From positions 186,001 through 250,000 of the forward strand of contig NZ_FNSU01000001.1 in NCBI RefSeq assembly GCF_900105325.1: a DNA stretch of 64,000 bases, written 5' to 3'. Origin of the DNA: Pseudomonas marginalis (GTDB taxonomy: Bacteria > Pseudomonadota > Gammaproteobacteria > Pseudomonadales > Pseudomonadaceae). Below the pieces are notes generated by a model. It was not told where the DNA came from. It made no database searches and saw only the letters and a list, made by a program, of their open reading frames with translations. Position numbers and translations under genes: made by a program. Shown here piece by piece: positions 17,235-25,571 of this stretch (its first letter is position 1; every line of letters begins with the position of its first letter).

Positions 17235-17534
17235 TTAGCAAGTTGCAGATGTCAGTGATCGCGCAATGGGTTTCTTACGAGACCGGCGAGCGGGTTTTTC
17301 GACCACTCGTGTATTTGCCGCGTACCAATGGTTCAGATCAACACCTTTACGAGCTAATGCTGGCAGGTGATCCATTTCACGCACCAGGCGATCGGGTACG
17401 CAGGGTGGTGGCAGCAGCGGAACTGCTTTGGGGTGGATAGCTGTAGGCGCAGAGCTGGTTTTCTTCACCGCATACAGAAACTGTCGAGTGAGGGTGCCAA
17501 GCGCAAAACCGAAGCCATAAGCAAGTTTGGACAT
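17235..17534 (-). CDS. Unknown basic protein, 99 residues
   Basis: The start is MSKLAYGFGFALGTLTRQFL with AGGAGA 7 nt upstream. The N-terminal ~22 residues are hydrophobic and could act as a membrane anchor or signal. The rest is basic and proline-rich (HPKAVPLLPPPCVPDR) and ends with KPARRSRKKPIARSLTSATC. No family is recognised. It is the first gene of the small-gene cluster beyond the pilus operon and has its own promoter region (X2) and leader J. Confidence 0.55.
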   Translation of the reverse strand: MSKLAYGFGFALGTLTRQFLYAVKKTSSAPTAIHPKAVPLLPPPCVPDRLVREMDHLPALARKGVDLNHWYAANTRVVEKPARRSRKKPIARSLTSATC

Positions 17535-17609
17535 AGTGATTCTCCTGCAGGTTGAATGCGGAGAAAGCACTGACCCTGTCGGGGAAGTGATTCCCCGCGA
17601 GGTGAGTTG
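17535..17609 (-). promoter_or_regulatory. Structured 5' leader J
   Basis: CACCTCGC, then stem GGGGAA/TTCCCC with loop TCAC, then GACAGGGTCAGTG; AGTG can pair with CACT at the loop. The alternative AGTGCTTTCTCC pairs with GGAGAATCACT immediately before the start codon, hiding the ribosome-binding site. It is very close in sequence to leader H. Confidence 0.7.
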
Positions 17610-17787
17610 CATAAGGTGCTTCTATCGACGGTTGTCGACCGACCGCGCTTCCAGAAGCTCAGCGGTCTTGGGCGGATCAGACACATGTATCGTGTCGCAG
17701 TCTTCAAGATCCTAACTGCCTGGGCATGATGCTGACGACGTCAGCAAAGCACGTTTGTATCATCGAAGGGAGATAGTGATGTGTCAA
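17610..17787 (-). promoter_or_regulatory. Promoter region X2 with palindromic operator
   Basis: TTGACA (17787-17782) and GATGAT at 17-bp spacing on the minus strand form a likely promoter. The palindrome GCTGACGACGTCAGC (17731-17745) lies just downstream. The whole region aligns with X1, sharing for example AGGTGCTTC-ATCGAC, GACCGCGCT and TGGGCATG. Confidence 0.55.
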
Positions 17788-18078
17788 GCGGGAGGGGAAT
17801 TACGGGGAGGGCAAAAACAGGTTTAACTCAGCGGGAGAAGCTACCGAGAGCAGCTGGGTCAACAGTCACCCTCGGTTGTAGTAAGAAACGTCTTTCAGAA
17901 AAAAATACCACCTGTGAGAGATTAAGGCGTCATCGATCCCTGGGCTGTGATCTGAACGTCTCACTTTCTACACCTGGCCGATTATCGTGGTTGAGGCCAG
18001 CAAACATAAGGCACGCATCCGCGCACAAAAGGAGCCCTGCGTTTCGCCGGCGGGCCACCGGCAGGGAAAAGCAGCTAC

Positions 18079-18126
18079 CAATGGGTAGCCTGATCATCCT
18101 TTGCAAGATGATCAGGCTACCCATTG
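18079..18126. repeat. 48-bp perfect inverted repeat (20-bp arms, 8-bp loop)
   Basis: The left arm is CAATGGGTAGCCTGATCATC, the loop CTTTGCAA, and the right arm its exact complement. No T-run follows on either strand, so it is not a standard terminator. Confidence 0.85.
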
Positions 18127-18135
18127 TGTGAGCTT

Positions 18136-18167
18136 TAAAAAGAATGGGCCACAACACCAGTGTGGCC
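18136..18167 (-). terminator. Terminator after the pilus operon
   Basis: On the minus strand GGGCCACA-CTGGTGT-TGTGGCCC is followed by ATTCTTTTT. It would end transcription coming from pilM. Confidence 0.8.
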
Positions 18168-18464
18168 CTTAGACTACGGTGCTTCGAACCTCGACAAAGC
18201 TCTATGTGCCTATGAACTCGCAATTCACGAGTTAGACGGCTGCGTGTCTGGCTTGAACAGGGAGACACAGGGAGAGCCTTGAACCAGGTCCGCACGCCCT
18301 TCCCGGAGCTATGCGTGCTTTGGGGTTGGTAATGAGGCAAGCCGCATCACCGGGCGCTACTGATGACCGCCAGTAGCCAGCGGGGTGGAAACTTTGTCGC
18401 GTTCATTATGTTGAGAGCCCGAGGTATATGCAACCTCGCACCGGATACAAAGACGCTAATCAAG

Positions 18465-18905
18465 TCAGTTGACTGCCACGGCTGCGCCTTCAGGAATGAC
18501 GTTGGGGAGAATGATGTCTGTTTGTCCCGACCTGGGCGAAATCAACACTCCTGCTCGGTTCACTCCTACTGTGATCGACTGGGTCCGCTCCACCAAAGCT
18601 GCAGGTAATCCTGGAGGTGCCGTACCCGCAAAGTAGGTATAGCTTTGTCCCGCAGATATGTAGGTCATAACCCCTGGAGGTTTTGAAAACCATGCTGGCA
18701 GGTTGAGTGCTTCATCAGCCGGCGTCCCTGTATACCCGGCGTTTGCCTTCGCATACTCAGCTGCTGCGGATCTATAGACGAGCAAATTGCGACTCAGAGA
18801 GTCGATGGTCGCATAGTCTGTAATTTGTTCGGATTGCTTTTGCTGTTGATTGAACAAACCCACAGCGATCAGCAGGATTGTGAGAACTGCCCAATTTAGC
18901 GACAT
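18465..18905 (-). CDS. pilM: Type IVb pilus protein PilM
   Basis: 146 residues from MSLNWAVLTILLIAVGLFNQQ. One N-terminal membrane helix (residues 4-18) is followed by a periplasmic domain (YATIDSLSRNLLVYRSAAAEYAKANAGY, abbreviated here, and PAWFSKPPGVMTYISAGQSY) typical of PilM of R64- and PAPI-1-type thin pili. PilM is an inner-membrane accessory protein needed for pilus assembly in these systems. It lies after pilV and one unknown gene, the usual last place in the cluster. Confidence 0.8.
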   Translation of the reverse strand: MSLNWAVLTILLIAVGLFNQQQKQSEQITDYATIDSLSRNLLVYRSAAAEYAKANAGYTGTPADEALNLPAWFSKPPGVMTYISAGQSYTYFAGTAPPGLPAALVERTQSITVGVNRAGVLISPRSGQTDIILPNVIPEGAAVAVN

Positions 18906-19051
18906 GACTGAGCCTCAAGAGTGTCAGACGTAATTGTCACCGAAGCTCAACCAGATCGTCTTGGGAAAATACGAGGTCGGGCTACAACAAATTTTGCTGC
19001 TTCGAACTATAGTCGGTTGACGACAGTAGTCAGGCCCTTAGAGTTCGAAAG

Positions 19052-19492
19052 CTAAGCTCGTATTTGCCGAGCTAAAAGTAAAGAGTAATATAATATAATG
19101 CAGGTAGTTACAATTATTGCCGTAAGTGTCAAAGGGCGTCGACCTGCAAAGGTAGTGGTCTTTCTTACTTTGTGGGCTGCTGAAATAATATCAGAAGTTT
19201 TTACGCATATAACTCTATATCGTCCTGATCCTAATGGGGTAAGGCGATAGGTGTGATCTCCTACCTCGAAAGCTTCTAAGCCCTTAAGGGCCGGAGCCCA
19301 TAATGCGCTTGAGCAAATCCGGCTTCTAGAATTTAGCCATGCTTGCAGATGATGATCATTATATTCAGTGCCATTCTCAAGGTGGTCCATCAAGCAAGTA
19401 CCTGTCAGCAGCATAGGAAAATTGGTTTTACGACCAGATCTCACCGTATATAAATGAATGTCAACAAACAAAACGCAAAGGTATTTGTGCAA
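19052..19492 (-). CDS. Unknown protein with C-terminal membrane helix
   Basis: The frame follows pilV closely (3-bp gap). A start at MLLTGTCLMDHLENG, about 26 codons in, is an alternative. A soluble part (RLTPLGSGRYRVICVKTSDI) precedes one membrane helix (LTLTAIIVTTCIILYYSLLL) and a short basic tail. The DNA is AT-richer than the flanking pil genes. No family is recognised; this is an insertion between pilV and pilM. Confidence 0.5.
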   Translation of the reverse strand: MHKYLCVLFVDIHLYTVRSGRKTNFPMLLTGTCLMDHLENGTEYNDHHLQAWLNSRSRICSSALWAPALKGLEAFEVGDHTYRLTPLGSGRYRVICVKTSDIISAAHKVRKTTTFAGRRPLTLTAIIVTTCIILYYSLLLARQIRA

Positions 19493-19495
19493 ACA

Positions 19496-20818
19496 CTATT
19501 TTAGGCACTGCCAATAAAATACCCCAGCCCAATCGGCTCTCACCGCGTATAGAAACCAGTTCCCAGCTCCGTCCCGATACACTTGACCGGACTCGTCTTG
19601 ACCAACGGCCGCAGCACCAGAGAGAGTACATATAGTCCAAGTTGAGTCAGCAATAGCACAAACGTTTGGATTCCATCCGCCGTAACCTTGGCAGGAGCCG
19701 GAGATGTAGTTTTTGAATTTTGCCCCGGTGATAGTCCACACCCCGGATTGGCACGAAAGTGGGATTCCCGCCGCATTTTTTGCGATGAGCCTGCTGTCAT
19801 TGCACGCTTCTCCCTCTGTCGCCTGGCCACCGATCGATAGAAATTCATTGGTCGAGAGACGGCCGTTGGCACTAACGGTGCCGGTAGAGGTGACCTGTCC
19901 AGCAGCAACTGTCCCACCTGTAGAGAGCCCTTTGTTGTTATAGACACGCACCCAGTCAGAATCGGACTGGTAGATGCCTCCACCCCATTTCTCGCTGTAC
20001 CAGCCAGTATCACCTCGAGTTCTGAACCAGCCCCCTGTGTAGGTCTCGCCAGTGACGTTCGCAGTTGCTGCGGATACAGTGTTCGTCGCTGTCACATTTC
20101 GAGCATTGACGTCAGCGCCTGTGGTCACATTGCCGGTGGCCGTAATTGCAGCCGCATTGTTGATATTGTGGCCGCCTAAACTGATGTCGGTGTTCATGGT
20201 GTTGAGCTCGGGATGTCCCGGCACCGCGTTGCGATATAGGTAGTCATTGGCGAGTTGGCCATCCATCAGGAACAATGCGCTGGCGGTATGACCTGGACCA
20301 GGGTTGATCGAGTAATTACTTAGCGCTACCTGCCATCCCCCGCGTACACCCTGAACGATGTTAGGGTTGGTTGAAGAAATGAAACCACCAGGTCCGCCTA
20401 GATTTTCAGCGATGACACGAATGCCCATTTCTGGGATTGTTTGCCCACCTGTGGTGACGACGATCACCTCCAGTTGGTTGGGATTAGGCTTCCGGGCCAG
20501 GCCGAGAATGGTCTGTCCGAAGGTATTGGTGGAGCTAAAACCTGCAGGAAGATAGCTGGTGTTGATCAGCATCGGAACGGTAATTTGCGCTGGTACGGTC
20601 GCTGTAGCGTTGTTCAATAAGGCATTGAAATTGTCCTTCATGTATTTTGCCACTGCTTCAGAGATGGTTCTCTGTTGATCTGCGGCAATGCGGTAATCCT
20701 GACCGTCCATTTGCCTGATTTGCCATATTGTCGCCAAGGTGACGACGACGGAAAACACGATCAATCCGATTGCCATATCCAGGCTCAAGAAACCCCGCTG
20801 TTTGTTTTTACTGGTCAT
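19496..20818 (-). CDS. pilV: Minor pilin / adhesin PilV of the conjugative pilus
   Basis: 440 residues from MTSKNKQRGFLSLDMAIGLI, with AGGAG 7 nt upstream. The prepilin cleavage site is G/FLSLD; the hydrophobic helix follows. Residue +5 is Asp, not Glu. The C-terminal part (from ~245) has glycine- and threonine-rich beta repeats (ITATGNVTTGADVNARNVTA, GTVAAGQVTSTGTVSANGRL), then a cysteine-containing tip (CNDSRLIAKNAAG, SCQSGVWT, then WQCLK). This matches shufflon-type PilV, which recognises recipient lipopolysaccharide. No rci recombinase or inverted sfx repeats are visible, so the tip appears fixed. It overlaps pilT by 11 bp. Confidence 0.9.
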   Translation of the reverse strand: MTSKNKQRGFLSLDMAIGLIVFSVVVTLATIWQIRQMDGQDYRIAADQQRTISEAVAKYMKDNFNALLNNATATVPAQITVPMLINTSYLPAGFSSTNTFGQTILGLARKPNPNQLEVIVVTTGGQTIPEMGIRVIAENLGGPGGFISSTNPNIVQGVRGGWQVALSNYSINPGPGHTASALFLMDGQLANDYLYRNAVPGHPELNTMNTDISLGGHNINNAAAITATGNVTTGADVNARNVTATNTVSAATANVTGETYTGGWFRTRGDTGWYSEKWGGGIYQSDSDWVRVYNNKGLSTGGTVAAGQVTSTGTVSANGRLSTNEFLSIGGQATEGEACNDSRLIAKNAAGIPLSCQSGVWTITGAKFKNYISGSCQGYGGWNPNVCAIADSTWTICTLSGAAAVGQDESGQVYRDGAGNWFLYAVRADWAGVFYWQCLK

Positions 20819-21749
20819 TCCAGAGGCTCCTAGATGATTGGTGAGCGATGTCTTGTTCGAGTAAGGAGATCTTCCCTGCATGGACTTTTTCTCGAATGCC
20901 CGGTCCGTCAGGGTCAGTGAAAAGCAGACTCTGCAACGTAAGTCGACGGCTCCCATCAGTCCCCATAGACAGAGACTGGTGAATGACCGCTACTAGTCCT
21001 TTGGAAAGCAACTCTCGGGCGTTATTCAGCAAGGGCTGGGCCAAGGCCGAGATTCTTTCAATGCCTTGAGTGACGCTGCCAGCATGGCCTGTACAAATAA
21101 TGAGATGACCATTTATTGATGCCTGGATGACTTGAGCCGCAGTCGAGCTGTCGCGAATTTCCCCGACAAACAGCAAGTCAGCTCTTGTGCGCAGCGCCAA
21201 GATCAACGCCTCTTCGTAGCCTCCCATACGGCGAGAAACTGGAACTTGAATACAGCGCCCTTCACCGTGTCGACCATTCAGATAGGGTTCTGGGGGATCC
21301 TCTACAGCCACGCAAATTCCACCCCAGGCCTCAAGGCGAGCTTTTACAAGGGAGGCCGCGCTTGAAGTCTTTCCTGTGCCCATTTCTCCGCAGATGAAGA
21401 TCAGGCCGCGTACAGAGTCGCTCATCAGTGCATCCTGCAGATAATCTGGCAGGCCTAGCATGTCCAATGGTCGGATCTGAACCGATGACTTGCTCAGGAC
21501 AAATACTGGTTTACCGTTCAAATCCAGTAGTTGGGTTACGCGGAGGACTACGCCATCTTCAATCAAAGCGAATTCAGGATCCTGGGTAGCAGCGTGCTTT
21601 TCCTGACACTGCAGCCGCAAGCGCTCGAGGTCCGCAAGCCATTCGACTGGTGCTTCAACTCTTCGCGCGTGCCCAGGAAGACCTTTGGCATCGGCAAACC
21701 CCTCGCCTAGGTACAGGTCGACGAATTCAGCATCGGAGATCACGCTCAC
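20808..21749 (-). CDS. pilT: PilT-like ATPase of the conjugative type IVb pilus
   Basis: 313 residues from GTG (VSVISDAEFVDLYLGEG); AAGGAG 5 nt upstream decides this start, 10 bp after pilS. Walker A is CGEMGTGKTSSAASLVK, the Asp box VAVEDPPEPYLNG, Walker B and following RADLLFVGEIRDSSTAAQV, and the His box NGHLIICTGHAGSV. These are the motifs of PilT/GspE-type hexameric ATPases. Its family retracts pili in the cytoplasm beneath the assembly platform; PAPI-1 has a comparable pilT2 at the same place. Confidence 0.85.
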   Translation of the reverse strand: MSVISDAEFVDLYLGEGFADAKGLPGHARRVEAPVEWLADLERLRLQCQEKHAATQDPEFALIEDGVVLRVTQLLDLNGKPVFVLSKSSVQIRPLDMLGLPDYLQDALMSDSVRGLIFICGEMGTGKTSSAASLVKARLEAWGGICVAVEDPPEPYLNGRHGEGRCIQVPVSRRMGGYEEALILALRTRADLLFVGEIRDSSTAAQVIQASINGHLIICTGHAGSVTQGIERISALAQPLLNNARELLSKGLVAVIHQSLSMGTDGSRRLTLQSLLFTDPDGPGIREKVHAGKISLLEQDIAHQSSRSLWNDQ

Positions 21750-21759
21750 ACAGGGCTCC

Positions 21760-22275
21760 TTAATACGAAGTCCAGGCAATGGTACTGGCGTCCGATGAGC
21801 AACTTGTCGCCGCTGCCACTGCAGTGATTTCTCCAGCAATGGCAGTACCACCGTTGATTGCCGTCGTCGTCTGTTTGTCCTTGGCCATATTTGAGGCGAG
21901 GGTGATACAGGCATTTTTCGGGAGGTTGGATTCGGTGATCGTAAAGGTCATGCCGTTGCTCACTACGGTCACGGCACCGTTCCAGCGGTTGGACAGGGCA
22001 TTGCCGTTGATGCTCATGCCGCCGGTAGCTTCGAGGTTGATTAAGGAGGGCGCCAGGTTGGTGCCGGCAGTGGCGTAACCCGTAGTACTTTTCAGTCTTT
22101 TGGTATTGCTAAGCAACGTACCGAGGTTGCTCTGTTCGATGGTGACGTCCGAGCTGCCGAACGTTCTGTACCCCATAAAGACGATGAAGCCGAGCGCCAC
22201 CGCAATCAGCATCAGCCAGAACATTCCGTCCAGGGAAAGGAAACCTCTTTGGTTTTGGCGAATATTTTTTGGCAT
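21760..22275 (-). CDS. pilS: Major type IVb pilin PilS
   Basis: 171 residues. A short basic leader (MPKNIRQNQRG) precedes cleavage G/FLSLDGMFWLML and one long hydrophobic helix. Residue +5 is Asp instead of the usual Glu, as in PilV. Two cysteines near the end (NACITLAS and ATSCSSDAS) could form the disulfide loop of type IV pilins. It forms the shaft of the thin pilus that brings donor and recipient together. The ICE part seen carries no prepilin peptidase, so the host PilD (61670-62536) is the likely processing enzyme. Confidence 0.9.
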   Translation of the reverse strand: MPKNIRQNQRGFLSLDGMFWLMLIAVALGFIVFMGYRTFGSSDVTIEQSNLGTLLSNTKRLKSTTGYATAGTNLAPSLINLEATGGMSINGNALSNRWNGAVTVVSNGMTFTITESNLPKNACITLASNMAKDKQTTTAINGGTAIAGEITAVAAATSCSSDASTIAWTSY

Positions 22276-22300
22276 TTTCAGTACCTCATTTGAGTTTGGG

Positions 22301-23440
22301 TTAAAGCGTTTCAGTCACAGTGCCGGCCAGCTGGAAGATCCCGATCACCACCAGAATCATCATGACCCCCATGGCCATGGAGGACACTCCGATGAGAGAC
22401 TTGGCGATTGCCTCGACTCGCTGGAGGGTTTGCTCCAGCCAGCGGTTGGAAAACCGTTCCATCGACTCGGCGAAACCTTTGCGTATGGCAAGTACTTCCA
22501 GAAAGTGCATGGCCATGGGGTCTGGAAATTGATGACCCGCAAGCTTCAGCGCAGTACCGAAGTTTTTGCCGGCGCTGACGCCGTAATGAATGGCCGTCAG
22601 CCGCTCCTTCAGCCAGGGAGAAGCATTGCGCTGAAGAGAGGTGAGTGCGTCGAGCTGGTTGATGCCGGAGCGCAACATCACGGCCATGTTGAGCAAAAAG
22701 ATGGAACCGTGAAGTGCCTTGTAGACCGACCAAGGGGGAAGGCGCTCTGCTCGGACTCTCAAGACCTGGAGCAACTTGTTCAACTGCAGCTTCCATGACG
22801 GGCTGGCGGCCGTGATCTGAAGCCCGCAAAACACCGGCAGGGTGATGATCGATACGAAGATGAAGACGACGACCGCGATCAAGGTCACCAGACCGTAGTG
22901 GGTCACGAAATTCGATAGGGCGTAGAGAAACGCCGGTACACCCGTCCAAGCTTCGGGGTTAGACCGACGTGTCATGGAGGGCACCATCCACGCGGCGATC
23001 ACATACAGCAGCGCCGCCATGACGCTCCACACAACGGATGGGAACACGGTGGCCGAGGCTACGAGTTTGCTGATCCGTTGGCGTACTTCAATGATCCTCA
23101 CGCAGTCACGACAAGCCTGCACCAGGTTGCCCGTGTCTTCACCGGAGGCGATCAGTGAGTTCTCGTCGTACGGAACCCAGCCTTCGCAGGATATGCTAAG
23201 GGATTTCCCATCTTTTACAGATTGCGCGATGTCTCTGCAGGCTAGAGATACGGGGTGCAATTTCTGACCGTTATCGCTGAAAGCTCTGGCGACCGTGTGC
23301 AGCGCGTCCTCAAGTGACACACCATCCTCAAGGATGCCCATCAGGCTCTCGTAGAATTGGATTCGCTCGTTTTTGCCGAACTGCTTGGCATAGAAGACTT
23401 CTGCCCAACGATTCAGCATCCCCCTGACGTCACTCATCAT
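22301..23440 (-). CDS. pilR: Inner-membrane platform protein PilR
   Basis: 379 residues from MMSDVRGMLNRWAEVFYAKQ, with GGAG upstream; the start overlaps the end of pilQ. The two cytoplasmic GspF/PilC-type domains (about 30-150 and 240-350) are each followed by membrane helices (VVWSVMAALLYVIAAWMVP, LVTLIAVVVFIFVSIITLP, VSSMAMGVMMILVVIGIFQL). It is the platform for pilin insertion driven by PilQ. Confidence 0.9.
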   Translation of the reverse strand: MMSDVRGMLNRWAEVFYAKQFGKNERIQFYESLMGILEDGVSLEDALHTVARAFSDNGQKLHPVSLACRDIAQSVKDGKSLSISCEGWVPYDENSLIASGEDTGNLVQACRDCVRIIEVRQRISKLVASATVFPSVVWSVMAALLYVIAAWMVPSMTRRSNPEAWTGVPAFLYALSNFVTHYGLVTLIAVVVFIFVSIITLPVFCGLQITAASPSWKLQLNKLLQVLRVRAERLPPWSVYKALHGSIFLLNMAVMLRSGINQLDALTSLQRNASPWLKERLTAIHYGVSAGKNFGTALKLAGHQFPDPMAMHFLEVLAIRKGFAESMERFSNRWLEQTLQRVEAIAKSLIGVSSMAMGVMMILVVIGIFQLAGTVTETL

Positions 23441-24986
23441 GAGAGAGCTCCAAGGTTTGTCGATCAAAGTCCAGTGGGCCTACCATCATTTCCGCGTGGC
23501 GCGGATCTACCAGGCCTTGCTTGAGTTTCATGATGGTGTGGGCGGTTTTGGTGATGCCGCCCATTTCCTTGACCCAGTGGCGACGTGCTGCACTTGCACC
23601 TTGCTTATTGAAAACCTGCATAAATTTGAGGTCGGTAAGGAGTGTTTCAGCAACTGCGGTGCGGCTAACGACGCCTAAACCTTTGCAGTGTGGGCACCCG
23701 GGGCCTTTCAGGTAAATCAGCTCGATCGCCTGCAGGTCGTGCAAGCGCCGCGTCAGCGCAGCGCTGAGCTGGTCCAGATGTGCAGATGCAGGTATGCGGC
23801 AGTGGTGGCATAGCTCAGGCAGCAAAGACTGATTCACGACGCTGGTCATCAAGGCCGGGTCAGTGACCAGGTAGCGATCCACCCCCATGTCGATCAGACG
23901 CTGCAGGCCGGCTACGGCATTGTTGGTGTGCAGCGTCGAAAGTACCAAGTGACCGGTCATTCCGCCACGGAACGCCGCTTGGGCTGATTCAAGATCCCGG
24001 ATTTCCCCGTACATCAGAATGTCGGGGTCCAGCCGCATGGTGTTGGTGATACCTGCGTTCCAGGTTTCACCAGGGCCCAGTGGCGACTGGTTGGCCATGA
24101 TTGGATATTCAGGCGGATCTTCCATGGTCAAAATGTGTTTGGTGCCACCACATTCTTCATGCAGTAGGTTGAGGTTGACTTGTTGGGACTTGGACTTCCC
24201 GGAACCTGTGGGGCCAGTAATCAGGTTCACCCCATAAGGCAAACTTCGGATGCGGCTGAATGCCTCGATCTGCTGGGGAAGAAAACCGAGCTCCTCAAAT
24301 GTCATTTTGGTTTTGTCGTCGTACAGCAGACGCAGAACCATCAGGGGGCCGTCAACCAGCGGCCGGGTGGCAACCCGGGCGCCGAACAGACCAAGCTGTT
24401 CGACATAGGCTCGTTTCACCCTGGCGTCCTGGCTCACCTGCGGCTGATAGTGGTCCTTAGCTACATCGCACATGCTGTTGTAGAGGGATGAGCAGAGCTC
24501 CATGCCCACCTGGCTCTGATGCTGCTCTGCCTCCCACAAAAGTCCGTGTATGCGAAAAAAAACTCGAGTGATGTCGTGGCCAACGACAAAATGAACGTCG
24601 CTCGCATTGCGCCGGTGGGCCTCTCCCAGCAGTTGTACTACCTGGGCTTGGCGTTTTGTATCGGTGGACAGGGTTTTACCATTTACATCCTCATTCGCTT
24701 GGTACAGAGCCTTGATCGTGCTCATGGAGCAGACCTTGACTTTGAAAGGATGATTTTCGTGTTCCAACTGATCCTCGAATGCCATGACATAGGCATCCGT
24801 TTGATGTTGGGCAGACACATACAGAATCCCATCGCTGGTCAGCGCACACAGTTGACGCAACTCGGGTTTCAGTTCAAACGGTCCTCCAGTAGCGGTCAGC
24901 AACTTTTTGTGCGAAATCAGAATTTCCACAGCAGGCTCGTCGGAGCCTACTTCCGTTGCCTGGGGATTTTCGGTCGGGATCGTCAT
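23430..24986 (-). CDS. pilQ: Assembly ATPase PilQ
   Basis: 518 residues. The GspE-type core holds Walker A (LITGPTGSGKSKSQQVNL), the Asp box (LTMEDPPEYPI), Walker B (DPDILMYGEIRDLESAQAA) and the His box (GHLVLSTLHTNNAV). The tetracysteine zinc motif of assembly ATPases is present (LCHHC then CPHCKGLG). It powers extension of the conjugative pilus from the cytoplasm. It follows the R64/PAPI-1 gene order and overlaps pilR. Confidence 0.9.
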   Translation of the reverse strand: MTIPTENPQATEVGSDEPAVEILISHKKLLTATGGPFELKPELRQLCALTSDGILYVSAQHQTDAYVMAFEDQLEHENHPFKVKVCSMSTIKALYQANEDVNGKTLSTDTKRQAQVVQLLGEAHRRNASDVHFVVGHDITRVFFRIHGLLWEAEQHQSQVGMELCSSLYNSMCDVAKDHYQPQVSQDARVKRAYVEQLGLFGARVATRPLVDGPLMVLRLLYDDKTKMTFEELGFLPQQIEAFSRIRSLPYGVNLITGPTGSGKSKSQQVNLNLLHEECGGTKHILTMEDPPEYPIMANQSPLGPGETWNAGITNTMRLDPDILMYGEIRDLESAQAAFRGGMTGHLVLSTLHTNNAVAGLQRLIDMGVDRYLVTDPALMTSVVNQSLLPELCHHCRIPASAHLDQLSAALTRRLHDLQAIELIYLKGPGCPHCKGLGVVSRTAVAETLLTDLKFMQVFNKQGASAARRHWVKEMGGITKTAHTIMKLKQGLVDPRHAEMMVGPLDFDRQTLELSHDE

Positions 24987-24998
24987 AGCATTGGTCTC

Positions 24999-25571
24999 TC
25001 AGCGTTGGCCAGGGATTAAGCCAGGCAGCACAGGGGCCGACGCGGTGTTGCTGACTGCGGGGTTATTGGCGTTGCCTGGGACGACTGGAGGAGTATTGGA
25101 AAAACCGAGGGGATAGCGCTTGCCGCTTCGCTCAAGCGTCACGTTGTCGAAGGTGAGGATTGCCACTCGATACCCCCCAGGCAATTCCCTGGAGGAGGTA
25201 TCAGCGTCAATCTCAACCCCACCGCTGTAGAGAAGGGTGGCGCGTAGACGCTTTGCTGAGCCGAAGACGGCTTTTACAACAGGCAACTCGGGCTGTGAGT
25301 CAGCGCTGCGGGCCGAGGCAGAAGTCGGAGGCGTGAGGTAGCCTTGAGAAAAAATCATTGGCGAAGGCTGCGCCGTCGCAGTTTGGTCTTCGCCGTTGAT
25401 GGATCTTTCGGCTTTGGCCTTCTCGGCCTTTGCGTTCAACAGAATCGTCTGGCTTTGAATGATGGCCAACTCGCCGACGTTTACCCCGGATGGCGTGTTT
25501 TCGCTCGCCCAACAAATGGGGGCTCCGAAGGCAAGGATTGAACACCACAAGCGCAACGTCTTATTTCGCAT
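24999..25571 (-). CDS. pilP: Pilus biogenesis protein PilP
   Basis: 190 residues from MRNKTLRLWCSILAFGAPIC; the ATG at 25571 has AGGTGA upstream and overlaps pilO by 11 bp. A signal peptide probably ends at WAS/EN (about residue 23). The mature periplasmic protein has a coiled region (IIQSQTILLNAKAEKAKAE) and a C-terminal beta domain (AVFGSAKRLRATLLYSGGVE, GGYRVAILTFDNVTLERSG). In R64-type systems PilP links the inner-membrane proteins to the secretin. Confidence 0.85.
   Translation of the reverse strand: MRNKTLRLWCSILAFGAPICWASENTPSGVNVGELAIIQSQTILLNAKAEKAKAERSINGEDQTATAQPSPMIFSQGYLTPPTSASARSADSQPELPVVKAVFGSAKRLRATLLYSGGVEIDADTSSRELPGGYRVAILTFDNVTLERSGKRYPLGFSNTPPVVPGNANNPAVSNTASAPVLPGLIPGQR

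Larger units (their letters stand above)
17788..18464. other. Intergenic stretch between pilM and the small-gene cluster
   Basis: No gene is seen in ~675 bp. It holds a terminator (18136-18167) and a long perfect inverted repeat (18079-18126). The remaining sequence, including a C/G-rich part near 18050, is unexplained. A non-coding RNA or a transfer-related site is possible but not shown. Confidence 0.5.

Noticed and set aside
19496..20100. Active shufflon at the pilV 3' end
   Set aside because: No inverted sfx-like repeats and no rci recombinase gene are seen next to pilV.
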